A DNA stretch of 64,000 nt, taken from contig JAVEZQ010000004.1 in the NCBI GenBank assembly GCA_034002905.1, forward strand, positions 83,963 through 147,962. The letters are read 5' to 3'. The position numbers and the translations under genes were made by a program. This document shows, piece after piece, positions 25,528-33,485 of this stretch. Each line of letters opens with the position of its first letter. Position 1 is the stretch's first letter. This DNA comes from UBA8914 sp034002905 (GTDB lineage: Bacteria > Pseudomonadota > Alphaproteobacteria > UBA9219). The notes under the pieces were generated by a model. It had not been told where the DNA came from. It made no database searches and was given only the letters and a program-made list of their open reading frames with translations.

Positions 25528-27026
25528 AGCTTCATACCAAGCCGTTTTTCATAAGAGGCGATGGCTTCATCGACCAGCCCCATACGGCTCCCATCAGGAT
25601 ACGGTAAATCAAACTCAAAAGCGATAGCTGCTTTTAATTGCGTCGGATTTATCGGCTTCGGGGTCGCGCAAATGGCCGTCACGTTATGCGCCCGATCCTC
25701 CACCTGCACCCGCTCAAAGAAAGGCTGGAACAGTTCATAGAACTCTTTCTGCGAATGGTACTTTTGAACCTTCGGCTTGGATTGAAAGTCGCCCAGAGAA
25801 ACGCCGTCTTCATAGTCCAAACGGAACAGGCATTCTTTCAGGCGACGCTCCGAGATTTGATTGCATCCGGCGAGGTTCTTCCAATTGGCATGAGACCGCG
25901 CCGAGGCCGCAGCATAAAGCCGTGTCTTGGGGCCGCACAGGGCTGCGCACAAACAGGCGATATGCTCCCGATCCTCTTTGAACGGCACGCTGTTCAAGAC
26001 CGAGGAAATGAAAACGGAGTCATATTTCACGCCTGCTGCCACGTCCGCCAGAAAGCTCCGCGCCACACGCAGACTTTCGGCCCTGTCGATTTCATCCTTT
26101 TCCCCGATCCGAAAAGGCTCAAATGGCGTAACACGCACACCGATGGATCGCAGGATTTTCGTTTCAGTCAAATGCCCAGCGCCAAAGTCCACAACGGACG
26201 TTCCGTAAAGGCTCTTCCATTGTTTGGCATTCTCCGGCGTTGTCACGTCATATTCTTTGACGATGCTTTTCCGATAATGGGCGAAGATAAAACCCCAGCC
26301 AAGCGTTTCCCGAACGCGGCGCACGCGCCGGAACGAATTGTAACGGAGCAAGTCGGCGTAACGGGTGTGAATATCAAAATCCATGCTCAAGAAGTTCAGC
26401 ATGGCGCTTGCAAGCTCGGCCTGCGCGTCCGTGATCCAAACAACGGGGACTTCTTTTTCGCCGCGCTCTGCCGCAAGCTCCACGCGGCCAAGACCGTTGA
26501 CGATCCGGTAATCTCTTGTAGCCACAACGGGCATTTGAATGCTGCGCTTGCGGAGCATCTGTGCGAGGTTGCGTGTATAAGGAACCCACCGCCCTTTGTT
26601 TGCTTCAAGGAATGGCGCGAGGGGAATGTTTTCCGCGTTCAAGCAGGGGTAAATGCTTTCTTGATCCGGCAGTTCGGCAGCAATATCGAAAACGTTGCAT
26701 TCCTCAAGTGCCAGCTTCAACGTGTCGGGTGCGTCCGAGTTTTGCATGTCGTTCGTGCCGCGATTGAACGCAATGTTGATCGCCTTGCGTTCTTCCAGCG
26801 TCATGCGCGGCACATAGGCCACGGGCACTTGCTTCATCCCTATGCGCGTTGCAACAAGATGGCGTTGGTGGCCGGAAAGGATTTCCCCGTCTTCGTCGGC
26901 GTAAATAGGGAGAAGCCAGCCCAGTTTGCGAAGCGAAAGCTCGATAACCTTCAGGCGCACAGGATCGGCCTTGCGGGGGTTATAGGCGCTTGGCCGCACG
27001 GCGTTGATCGGGAGAAGCTTTATCAT
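25524..27026 (-). CDS. ParB-ParB-methyltransferase fusion protein
   Basis: 500 residues, three parts. Residues 1 to about 110 are a ParB/Srx domain (INAVRPSAYNPRK, GEILSGHQRHLVATRIG). A second ParB-like core follows near 165-200 (DYRIVNGLGRVELAAERG, then KEVPVVWI). From about 270 there is a Rossmann methyltransferase domain: motif I VVDFGAGHLTETK, acidic loop FEPF, then FISSVLNSVPF. The 4-base overlaps at both ends couple it to the single-domain ParB upstream and the HAD-like gene downstream. Phage ParB-like proteins have been linked to DNA modification and nuclease roles; the substrate here is unknown. Confidence 0.82.
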   Translation of the reverse strand: MIKLLPINAVRPSAYNPRKADPVRLKVIELSLRKLGWLLPIYADEDGEILSGHQRHLVATRIGMKQVPVAYVPRMTLEERKAINIAFNRGTNDMQNSDAPDTLKLALEECNVFDIAAELPDQESIYPCLNAENIPLAPFLEANKGRWVPYTRNLAQMLRKRSIQMPVVATRDYRIVNGLGRVELAAERGEKEVPVVWITDAQAELASAMLNFLSMDFDIHTRYADLLRYNSFRRVRRVRETLGWGFIFAHYRKSIVKEYDVTTPENAKQWKSLYGTSVVDFGAGHLTETKILRSIGVRVTPFEPFRIGEKDEIDRAESLRVARSFLADVAAGVKYDSVFISSVLNSVPFKEDREHIACLCAALCGPKTRLYAAASARSHANWKNLAGCNQISERRLKECLFRLDYEDGVSLGDFQSKPKVQKYHSQKEFYELFQPFFERVQVEDRAHNVTAICATPKPINPTQLKAAIAFEFDLPYPDGSRMGLVDEAIASYEKRLGMKL

Positions 27027-27652
27027 ATTTTCAGGCGGCGCTTGATTTCATTTTTGATGCACTCTTTTTCAAAACCGACTGCCGAGCGGATGGCATCATG
27101 CCAACGCAGGTAGTCAGCGCGGGGAATGGGGATGCGGTAGGAACCAACGACGCATTGCGTGTCGGATTCGTCCTGTATTTCGTCGCTTTTCTCATCATCA
27201 TCGAAGCCGTCGCTTAAATCGTCTTGCGCTTCGGCTAAAAGCTGTTCCAATTCGTCTTTTGAAAAACCGATCACGCCCATGTCAAAATCCTTCGACAAAA
27301 GGACTTCGACATGTTCACCTAAAAGTTCCTTATCCCAAGTCGCATTCTCGGCCAGCTTGTTGTCGGCAATGATGTAAGCGCGTTTTTCTTCGTCGGTCAG
27401 ATTGTCGAGAACGACAACAGGAATCTTTTCAAGGCCGACAAGCTTTGCCGCTTCCAGTCGCCCATGCCCAGCGATAACGCCCGCATCCTTATCAACGAGG
27501 ATCGGCATCACCATGCCGAAGCGGATGAAGCTTGCCGCAAGCTGACTGATTTGCTCGTCGCTATGAAGGCGCGGATTCTTTTCGTAAGGCTTCAGCTTTT
27601 CTGTCGGCCAAAACTCAATGCGTTCAGCCATGCGTGGGAGTTTTGCGTCCAT
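27023..27652 (-). CDS. Phage ParB-like nuclease-domain protein
   Basis: 209 residues. The N-terminal ParB domain shows LKPYEKNPRLHSDEQI, VIAGHGRLEAAKLVG and the follow-on DEEKRAYIIADNKLAE with W-D-K, a layout common in phage ParB proteins fused to or next to DNA methyltransferases. The C-terminal ~80 residues are acidic and end with a basic helix. I chose ATG 27652, with AGGAGG about 10 bases upstream; a longer frame would start within the GTGGACA repeat array and is unlikely. It is the first gene of the coupled group down to the terminase. Confidence 0.83.
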   Translation of the reverse strand: MDAKLPRMAERIEFWPTEKLKPYEKNPRLHSDEQISQLAASFIRFGMVMPILVDKDAGVIAGHGRLEAAKLVGLEKIPVVVLDNLTDEEKRAYIIADNKLAENATWDKELLGEHVEVLLSKDFDMGVIGFSKDELEQLLAEAQDDLSDGFDDDEKSDEIQDESDTQCVVGSYRIPIPRADYLRWHDAIRSAVGFEKECIKNEIKRRLKI

Positions 27653-27671
27653 AAAGTGCTGTCCTCCTAAC

Positions 27672-27731
27672 TGTCCACGAGTGGACAAAAGGACAAGTGT
27701 CCACCTGTCCACCTCCGCTCAAGGTGTCCAC
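27672..27731. repeat. Cluster of five GTGGACA/TGTCCAC repeats before the ParB gene
   Basis: TGTCCAC occurs at 27672, 27698, 27706 and 27725, and its complement GTGGACA at 27681. The first two form the inverted repeat TGTCCAC-GA-GTGGACA (27672-27687); a shorter GGACA-AG-TGTCC lies at 27691-27702. The array sits 20-80 bases upstream of the ParB ATG, so it is placed as an operator or as binding sites for the encoded ParB proteins. Confidence 0.75.
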
Positions 27732-28097
27732 CCTTTTCTGATTCTGTCGCTAGAAAAGTCCCGCGCTACGCCCGCCCCCTTAGCGTATCGGGCGGGAAGT
27801 ACCTTTGATAATCAAGAGGTTGCCCGCTTTCCGCCGAGGGGCGCGAGGGGTGAAAGCCTTTCCAAAATAACAAGGCCTCCTTTGGTCAATCCGCATCGTC
27901 GCCAGCCTGCTCGAAGATAAAATGAGGCTGCTTTTCCCATCGTCTTTCGTCATTTTGGTAGGAAAAGAAGGGCACAAAAAAACCGCTCGAAAAAATCTTT
28001 CGGCGGCTCCTTACCCACGTCTCGCAACGTTACCTAAGTCGTAGGGCCTCTACGTGGGATCGTCAAGCAGTTTTTTTGTGGTGGATGCAAAAAAGTT
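27732..28097. promoter_or_regulatory. Intergenic region upstream of the ParB group
   Basis: About 365 bases without a convincing gene. It contains A-rich stretches and a distant inverted pair CCCACGT (28014-28020) / ACGTGGG (28052-28058) with a 31-base spacer. It probably holds the promoter of the ParB-terminase transcript and the end of the DUF gene transcript. Confidence 0.4.
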
Positions 28098-28583
28098 TTA
28101 CAGCCGCCACAACGTCGCCAGTTTTTCAAGCCCACGGTGCAACGTTTCAACGCGATCAGTCGTGCCCGCGTACTTGTTATGCCCGCACACGTCGATGATG
28201 ATTTTCTTTTGCGCTGCTGACAATTCGCCATATGCGTCGCGCAATATCTCCTCGCTGATTGGCACGATCAGCATGGCCATCTCTGGATCATACGCGCTAC
28301 TCGACGCAGGGTCTTCGACTTTAAGCCCAAGCACGGCGCGTTGATAGGCGCGACGAAACTTTAGCCCCGCCTCATATTCGCCTTGCGTCAACCGCCCGTC
28401 CCAAAAATAATAATCCAACGCGCACTCAATCCGCACACGGTCGCGGATCATATACGGGTTTCCGCGCAAATCCCGATCTATGACTTCCGTTATCACGCCA
28501 CCGCATTGTGCCCGAAGCTCCATAGTTGCACGCTCCCCCAGGCGCACGGGCAGTCCTTTCTTCGCCTTGCGCCTCTTAGCCAT
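28098..28583 (-). CDS. Phage protein, possibly DUF6456-like
   Basis: 161 residues. A basic N-terminus (MAKRRKAKKG) is followed by RVRIECALDYYFWDGRLTQG, EYEAGLKFRRAYQRAV and a C-terminal helical part AQKKIIIDVCGHNKYAG with RGLEKLATLW. The Leu-Thr-x-x-Gln-Tyr-x-Ala-Gly and Val-Cys spacing recalls DUF6456-type alphaproteobacterial and phage proteins thought to be regulators. I am unsure. ATG 28583 is preferred, though an in-frame start lies 7 codons upstream. Confidence 0.6.
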   Translation of the reverse strand: MAKRRKAKKGLPVRLGERATMELRAQCGGVITEVIDRDLRGNPYMIRDRVRIECALDYYFWDGRLTQGEYEAGLKFRRAYQRAVLGLKVEDPASSSAYDPEMAMLIVPISEEILRDAYGELSAAQKKIIIDVCGHNKYAGTTDRVETLHRGLEKLATLWRL

Positions 28584-28642
28584 GAGCCACCGCCCGTGGC
28601 GCACGGCACACCGTTCTGGTGATCTGATTATTATGGCAAATT

Positions 28643-28700
28643 AACCTTTCCTCTTCGTTGATTATGGAAAGGTTTTTTGCTGGAAAAGGCTGTTTTTCCA
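28643..28700. terminator. Two hairpins after the replication gene
   Basis: AACCTTTCC (28643-28651) pairs with GGAAAGGTT (28666-28674), followed by T4 on the plus strand; next to it GGAAAA pairs with TTTTTCC near 28682-28699. They separate the initiator gene from the next gene, but the T-run is on the opposite strand to the gene, so terminator function is uncertain. Confidence 0.35.
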
Positions 28701-29759
28701 TCATTTCTTGCCTTCCTGTGTATGTATGCTTGGGGGATGCGTTTTGCCGACGGCAAAAGACAGGGAGCGACCCAGCGCATGTTCCAGCGCCGCGCCGTAA
28801 CGGGTTTCCAGATACTCGGCGTGAAAGCTCGACGGCACGGTGATGCGTCCAGCCTCAAGGTCAATGAGACAAGGCGCAAGCCATCGCTGAACGAAGGTTT
28901 CGTTGAAGACGTAATGGCCTTGCAGTTTTTGGCGCACAAGTTCCGGCAAGGGCGGATAGTTCGCTGGCAATGCCGGACTTTCCGTTTGCCCAAACGTTGC
29001 CGCGTTAGGATCAATCTTCAACGCTCGATCCAGCCAATTCAGCCATGTTTGTCGCCAGCCTTTTTCGCTACGCCGAATATCGCTGCCTTTGCCAAAGCCA
29101 AAATACTGCTTGAACTTCATGGCCTGTTTGCTGATCGCGCCGCTTGCCCAATTGCGTTCAAGCGCCGTGTCTCGCCATTCATCGGGCAATGACCAGCCCG
29201 ATGAAAGCTTGCTGACAACGGCTTTCGGCCTACCTCGTTTGGCATCAGACGCAGCTTCGCTGTGACCGTCAAAAACCGCAGGGGGGCTTTCGGGGGTTAT
29301 TCTTTTCTGAATTTTTGACTCTTGTTTCTTAGGCTCGGATTCCTGCTCGGAGCCTTGCTCGAACGTTTGCTCGTTCCGCGCAAAAATGCCTTTTTGATTC
29401 AAGTAGCTGCTTTGACCTCCTTTCGCGCCATTCTTGCGCAATCTGGCTCTTAAATGCGTGTCGCGCACCATGCGCCTGCAAAAAATGCGGCCCTTCACAT
29501 CGCGGGAAAAAACGCCGTTTTGGGAAAGCTCATCGAGAAGCCTTTCGACCTCCCGTTCGGCAACCCCTGTCAAAAGAGAGAGGTCCGTAGAGGAACAAGG
29601 TCGTCCGGCCACGACTATGAACCCAGTCGGGGTGGATCTTGCCGCAATGCACAGGAGCCGCATCCAGAGGCCCTGGGCGGCGAGTGAGCATACGCGGAGC
29701 GCGGGATCATTTTCCCAATCGCTCCAGTAGAACTTGCTCCACGGATAAGAGATTGTCAT
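28701..29759 (-). CDS. Replication initiator-like protein with winged helix and DnaA-N-like end
   Basis: 352 residues. The N-terminal ~110 residues (YPWSKFYWSDWENDPALRV, SLAAQGLWMRLL, LTGVAEREVERLLDELSQNG) form a winged-helix domain seen in phage replication proteins. A charged linker follows. Near 295-340 the block VQRWLAPCLIDLEAGRITV / VPSSFHAEYLETRY matches the DnaA N-terminal (domain I/IIIa-type) pattern found at the end of such proteins. AGGAG stands 9 bases before ATG 29759. It probably binds the phage origin and recruits helicase; no origin repeat was identified inside the gene by eye. Confidence 0.75.
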   Translation of the reverse strand: MTISYPWSKFYWSDWENDPALRVCSLAAQGLWMRLLCIAARSTPTGFIVVAGRPCSSTDLSLLTGVAEREVERLLDELSQNGVFSRDVKGRIFCRRMVRDTHLRARLRKNGAKGGQSSYLNQKGIFARNEQTFEQGSEQESEPKKQESKIQKRITPESPPAVFDGHSEAASDAKRGRPKAVVSKLSSGWSLPDEWRDTALERNWASGAISKQAMKFKQYFGFGKGSDIRRSEKGWRQTWLNWLDRALKIDPNAATFGQTESPALPANYPPLPELVRQKLQGHYVFNETFVQRWLAPCLIDLEAGRITVPSSFHAEYLETRYGAALEHALGRSLSFAVGKTHPPSIHTQEGKK

Positions 29760-30010
29760 TTGGGGCGGCTCCTTTCGGAAATTTTCGAGCCGAACCCACC
29801 GTAATCGCGATCCCATTCCGCCATCTTCTGGCGGAAGGCGCGAATCTTTTGAAAAGAAGCCTCGCTGATGCGACCATTCCCTAAAGAGTCGCGGCAGCAT
29901 AGGTCGCTGGCCTCCCCAAGCGGCACGCTCGCTATGGGGTCTATTTTGGAAGGGATTGTACGATGGCCATCAAGATGGGAACACAAGGCGAAGAGGCGCT
30001 GATAGTGCAT
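29756..30010 (-). CDS. Small phage protein in the replication operon
   Basis: 84 residues, not recognised. It begins 3 bases after the stop of the cytosine methyltransferase gene, with GGGGGTGG upstream, and its stop overlaps the initiator start (ATGA). The C-terminal half is a basic/acidic helix (ASFQKIRAFRQKMAEWDRDYGG). Tight coupling argues that it is real. Confidence 0.6.
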   Translation of the reverse strand: MHYQRLFALCSHLDGHRTIPSKIDPIASVPLGEASDLCCRDSLGNGRISEASFQKIRAFRQKMAEWDRDYGGFGSKISERSRPK

Positions 30011-30013
30011 CAG

Positions 30014-30898
30014 CTACCACCCCCGTTCGTGCTGGAGGATGGCTCTCCCGATGAGATAGGGGATTTGTGGGACGACGGCATTGCCGAGGGCGCGCAGACG
30101 CTCCACTCGGTTGGAAACCCCATAAGCCACTCGACCCACGTCGGGTTCAATTGACCACTGCTCTCCGACACGACCATGCTCAGGCCGAGTTGCTTTCCCT
30201 TGGCCATGCGGCGTTGCACAGCGGGATTGCTCATATTTCCTCTGTCTCGACAATCGCTGGCATTCGGGGTCGGCCAAAGTTTCTGCTTCTGCCCCGATCC
30301 CGACCGATAGGCCATCGCCGCCCATTCTTCGCGGCTCCGGCATTTCTCTTTCAGCATGAGGAGTGCCCCATCGTTCGTGAAGCCCCGAACGTCGGGTGTT
30401 GGCCAGAGATGATCCATTGTGTTTGACGTGAGCAATAATCCAGATGCGGTCTCGCCTATGCGGCGCGCCAACGGCGCAAGCTGGAATAATAAACGGCCAG
30501 ACGGTGAAACCTTCAGCTTCCAGCGATGCGGCAACCTCATCGAAGCCGAGGCTAATATGCCCAGCAACATTCTCGGCAACGACCCATCGCGGCCTGATCT
30601 CTCGAACAAGGCGATACATTTGCGGCCAGAGATGTCTTTCATCTTCTTCGCCACGCCTTCGTCCTGCCATGCTGAAAGGCTGGCAAGGGTATCCGCCGCA
30701 AATAAGCTCGACTGCGCCCCTATACCGCGCCCCGTCGAGCGTGCGCACGTCCTCGTGGATCGGCACGTCCGGCCAATGCCCGCGCAGGACGGCGCGGCAG
30801 TAAGGTTCAATCTCGCAAAAAGCGACGGTTCGCATTCCTGCGGCTTCGAGTCCGAGGGAGAATCCGCCAATTCCTGAGAAGAGATCGAGGACATTCAA
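30014..30898 (-). CDS. DNA (cytosine-5)-methyltransferase
   Basis: About 294 residues. The C5-methyltransferase motifs are in order: I (VLDLFSGIGGFSLGLEAAG), IV with catalytic Cys72 (CGGYPCQPFS), VI (VVAENV), VIII (GAPHRRDRIWIIA) and X (RLRALGNAVVPQI). The target-recognition region is short. No restriction endonuclease is adjacent, so it is an orphan phage methyltransferase that probably protects phage DNA or regulates it. The start is doubtful: a TTG at 30898 gives the normal beginning (M)NVLDLF, directly after the primase stop. It lies inside the replication operon. Confidence 0.9.
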   Translation of the reverse strand: MNVLDLFSGIGGFSLGLEAAGMRTVAFCEIEPYCRAVLRGHWPDVPIHEDVRTLDGARYRGAVELICGGYPCQPFSMAGRRRGEEDERHLWPQMYRLVREIRPRWVVAENVAGHISLGFDEVAASLEAEGFTVWPFIIPACAVGAPHRRDRIWIIAHVKHNGSSLANTRRSGLHERWGTPHAEREMPEPRRMGGDGLSVGIGAEAETLADPECQRLSRQRKYEQSRCATPHGQGKATRPEHGRVGEQWSIEPDVGRVAYGVSNRVERLRALGNAVVPQIPYLIGRAILQHERGW

Positions 30899-30902
30899 TC
30901 TC

Positions 30903-31964
30903 CTAATCCACCAGCAGCAGGTCGGAAAACTCCAGCCCCTGCGGAGCGCGGGCGACAAACACGCGATGGCCTCGTTGAATATGATCCTGCGTGGCCTCTA
31001 TCAGGATGCGCTCGGCCATGTGCGGATTCCCGTTATTCCCTTCGGGACACAACACCAATTCCTTGAACGTCTCCGGCACACGGGCTTTCAGATTGTTCAG
31101 GGCCATCGACGCATAGACCGTTAAATCCTGACAAGCCCGCGCAATGGTCAAGGCCGATTCAATCGTCTCGGTCATGACAAGCTTTTCGGGATTGCCTTCT
31201 TGAATATGGACGAAAGCGCCGAAACATTCGCCAAACATACGGCGGACGTTACCTTGCGTGACATGGGCAACGTCAATGCCGCTCGGCGCAAGGTAGGTGC
31301 GATGAATGCCCGCAAACGAGCCATCTATGGCTTGCGCCATAGCAACCATTGCAGGGAATTGCATTCGAGTTGGTTCGTGATAGAGGTTTGGATGAAAGCG
31401 GAGGCTTTCAGAAAAAGGGCCGTCAAAGATAAGCCCCCTCGTATAGAGATAGCGTTCGGCAAGACTGTGTGCAGGTGAAAGGCTTTCGTTCCAGATTTTT
31501 TCTGCCATTTCGCGCTTGTGCTGCCGGATCGCCTCGTCGGACGGCGGCGGATCGGCGTAATTGAGCGCCGCACCTATAGCTTTTTGCTGTGTGCCGGATT
31601 CGATGAGCGGTTTTTTGAGAGATAGGGCCACCACTTGGGCAAAACCCAATCCCTGCGTTTCCATGATCCAGGAGAGAGCATCTCCCTCTGCGCCGCAAAC
31701 AGAGCAGGCATAACGGTTTGTTTTAGGATTGATGGTAAAGGTTGAAAGGCGTTGATCGCCGTGAAAGGGACAAAAGCCGCGCCATTTATCGCCGTTTCGG
31801 GCAAGTCGGACTTTTTCACCTACCAAGGCCACAAGATCGTGCGCCGCGTTAGCTTGTTCTATATCCTGAAGTCGAATGGAGCGGTTGGCTTCGACCCGCT
31901 TGACTGATGCTTTTCCTTTGAAAGCAGACGCAATCGCGTCCGTAACTATTCTACGTTCGTTCAT
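30903..31964 (-). CDS. Phage DNA primase (CHC2 zinc finger, Toprim-like)
   Basis: 353 residues. The CHC2 zinc-binding domain is visible: FCPFHGD with Cys65 and His68, then YACSVCGAEGD with Cys87 and Cys90. The C-terminal half has the phage-primase Toprim layout: FPAMVAMAQAIDGSFAGIHRTYL, LVMTETIESALTIA with the catalytic glutamate, and LCPEGNNGNPHMAERIL. No helicase domain follows, so the helicase comes from elsewhere. It is the first gene of the leftward replication operon and its upstream region carries the strongest operator-like palindrome. Confidence 0.9.
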   Translation of the reverse strand: MNERRIVTDAIASAFKGKASVKRVEANRSIRLQDIEQANAAHDLVALVGEKVRLARNGDKWRGFCPFHGDQRLSTFTINPKTNRYACSVCGAEGDALSWIMETQGLGFAQVVALSLKKPLIESGTQQKAIGAALNYADPPPSDEAIRQHKREMAEKIWNESLSPAHSLAERYLYTRGLIFDGPFSESLRFHPNLYHEPTRMQFPAMVAMAQAIDGSFAGIHRTYLAPSGIDVAHVTQGNVRRMFGECFGAFVHIQEGNPEKLVMTETIESALTIARACQDLTVYASMALNNLKARVPETFKELVLCPEGNNGNPHMAERILIEATQDHIQRGHRVFVARAPQGLEFSDLLLVD

Positions 31965-32055
31965 GGCAATACCCGAAAAAGTGAGATAAATCAGAGCAAC
32001 CGTTAAAGCGGGCTGGCCTTTTTAGGCAGGTTTTCCGGCTTTGTTCGTTGCGGCT

Positions 32056-32086
32056 CCTAAGTGTTGGCATATTCCCAACACTTAGG
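32056..32086. promoter_or_regulatory. Operator-like perfect inverted repeat O1
   Basis: CCTAAGTGTTGG (32056-32067) and CCAACACTTAGG (32075-32086) are perfectly complementary, separated by CATATTC. The 21-bp core (GTGTTGG-N7-CCAACAC, 32061-32081) recurs in related form at 32171 and 33017. It lies about 90-120 bases upstream of the primase gene. Confidence 0.75.
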
Positions 32087-32170
32087 CAAGAGAAAATCTT
32101 CACGAAATTTCAGAAAATGGCCTAATTTGTGCGGAACGAAAGTAAAACAGACCCCTTCGAGCTTGCGAAA

Positions 32171-32191
32171 GCGTTGGTGATATGGCAACGT
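32171..32191. promoter_or_regulatory. Operator-like site O2
   Basis: GCGTTGG-TGATATG-GCAACGT, a 21-bp imperfect inverted repeat with the same 7-7-7 plan as O1 and O3. It lies about 70 bases upstream of the HTH gene. A tandem pair of TTCGGGAAT follows at 32231 and 32241. Confidence 0.6.
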
Positions 32192-32260
32192 GATCGTTGA
32201 AACGAAACAAGGAACAGTTTATAATGTTCTTTCGGGAATCTTCGGGAATGACAGGGTATG

Positions 32261-32674
32261 ATGAAACATCGGCTAAAAGAGATTATAGCGGCACGAGGCC
32301 TCACAGTCCGACCTTTAGCAAAAGATCTGGGGGAGGATTACACGGAGGTAAGCCGCGTCATAAATGGGCAAAGAAAACTCACCATCGAGTGGCTTCTTAA
32401 GTTCAGCAAGGCGCTGAACCTTTCTCCGAACGAAATTGTCGATATTGACCTCGGATTGCCTTCGACTTGCGACCAGGCGCTTCTAGGCTCCGTCATAGGC
32501 TTTGTCTTCAACGCTTGTGATGAGGTAGGCGTAACACTTGGCCCCAAGGAACTCGCTTCGTGGATTTCGTTTATCTATAACGATACTGTCCGCCACGATC
32601 TAAGCGTTGAGCAGACAAAAGAATTGGCTTTTTCTATCGTGAAAACGACCCAAAAACAAAAAGGGGCCGCTTAA
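32261..32674 (+). CDS. Small HTH regulator (Cro/CI-like), candidate phage repressor
   Basis: 137 residues. A helix-turn-helix occupies the first ~60 residues (MKHRLKEIIAARGLTVRPLA, DYTEVSRVINGQRKLTIEWL, LNLSPNEIV). The C-terminal half is a helical domain (LGPKELASWISFIYNDTV) with no LexA-type protease motif, so induction would not be by self-cleavage. It is divergent from the replication operon across the O1/O2 sites, the position of a lysogeny repressor or Cro. The second of two adjacent ATG codons fits AGGG better. Confidence 0.8.
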   Translation: MKHRLKEIIAARGLTVRPLAKDLGEDYTEVSRVINGQRKLTIEWLLKFSKALNLSPNEIVDIDLGLPSTCDQALLGSVIGFVFNACDEVGVTLGPKELASWISFIYNDTVRHDLSVEQTKELAFSIVKTTQKQKGAA

Positions 32675-32950
32675 TCAGAGCGGCCCGATCCGGCAGTCGT
32701 CGTTATCTTTTCCTAGCAACAAAGAGGCCGTCCTATATGAAAAAACGGCCTCGGCAAGCCTTTGCCCCATATCCCGAAGCGCGGCGTTCAATTCGTCTGT
32801 CCGGCCCGCCTTGAACAGGCGGATAGCAAGGTTGGCATCCTTTGACGCAACGGCTATTTGCCCGCCGAGCAGTTCGAGGAAGCCTTGCGCCAGGAAAGTC
32901 GCTTGCTGTTCCGTTACACCCTTCTGAAATAAGTCGTTTCTAAAAGTCAT
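32675..32950 (-). CDS. Small helical protein of unknown function
   Basis: 91 residues from ATG 32950 (a GTG at 33004 would add 18). Helical, with VTEQQATFLAQGFLELLGGQ and NAALRDMGQRLAEAVFSY. Not recognised. It ends one base after the convergent HTH gene and its upstream region carries site O3, so it is probably under the same regulator. Confidence 0.55.
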   Translation of the reverse strand: MTFRNDLFQKGVTEQQATFLAQGFLELLGGQIAVASKDANLAIRLFKAGRTDELNAALRDMGQRLAEAVFSYRTASLLLGKDNDDCRIGPL

Positions 32951-33016
32951 AAAACAAACCTGACCCCTCCCGCCAAGAAGAAGCTCCTCCGTCAATGACA
33001 CCACATTTTAGCGGCT

Positions 33017-33037
33017 GCGTTGGTAATATGCCAACAC
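33017..33037. promoter_or_regulatory. Operator-like site O3
   Basis: GCGTTGG-TAATATG-CCAACAC, a 21-bp site with the same 7-7-7 plan as O1 and O2. It lies upstream of the 91-residue gene. Confidence 0.65.
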
Positions 33038-33164
33038 ATTACGACGAAAGCAATAAAAATCGTACTGGTTTCAGGGAATCTGCCAGAATTAAGCCCCATC
33101 CATCATGGTGAGAAGGCAACGTTGCTGGGAAAAAGGGCAGATAGGGGACCGAAATCAAGGCTGC

Positions 33165-33485
33165 TTATCGAGGAATTGGCTGCGCCAACGATCTACAAAA
33201 CACAGTCCATAAGGAAACGGGTTGGTATCTATCACAAGCCCCCTCTGTGTTGATCGTGACGGCGCGGGGATAAGAGCAGTTTGTTATCGAGCCTTTTTCT
33301 GTCCCGACACGAACTAAATATGAACCCCCAGATTTTTCACACCCCGTTACTGCGCTATTCCTGCCGAGTCCCTGACAAGTGATGAGGCTGGTAGATAGCC
33401 ACCCATAATAATCTGGGCCAATTTGGGCATATACACAACGACGACACACAGCTTTAGTGCTTGACTCTTTTGAAAAGATATTCAC
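33165..33485 (-). CDS. Small cysteine-rich protein
   Basis: 106 residues, starting at a GTG that overlaps the stop of the upstream gene (GTGA). It has many cysteines spread through the chain (CRRC near 14-17, then single Cys at about 37, 48, 69 and 83, plus one near the C-terminus), a pattern for metal binding or disulfides. There is no signal peptide. Not recognised. It is the last gene of the XRE-acyltransferase operon. Confidence 0.6.
   Translation of the reverse strand: MNIFSKESSTKAVCRRCVYAQIGPDYYGWLSTSLITCQGLGRNSAVTGCEKSGGSYLVRVGTEKGSITNCSYPRAVTINTEGACDRYQPVSLWTVFCRSLAQPIPR

Noticed and set aside
27653..27712. Longer N-terminus for the ParB protein starting at GTG 27712
   Set aside because: It would be encoded by the GTGGACA repeats, while ATG 27652 has its own AGGAGG site.
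30010..30894. Long second frame on the minus strand over the cytosine methyltransferase
   Set aside because: The other frame carries all C5-methyltransferase motifs; this one has none.
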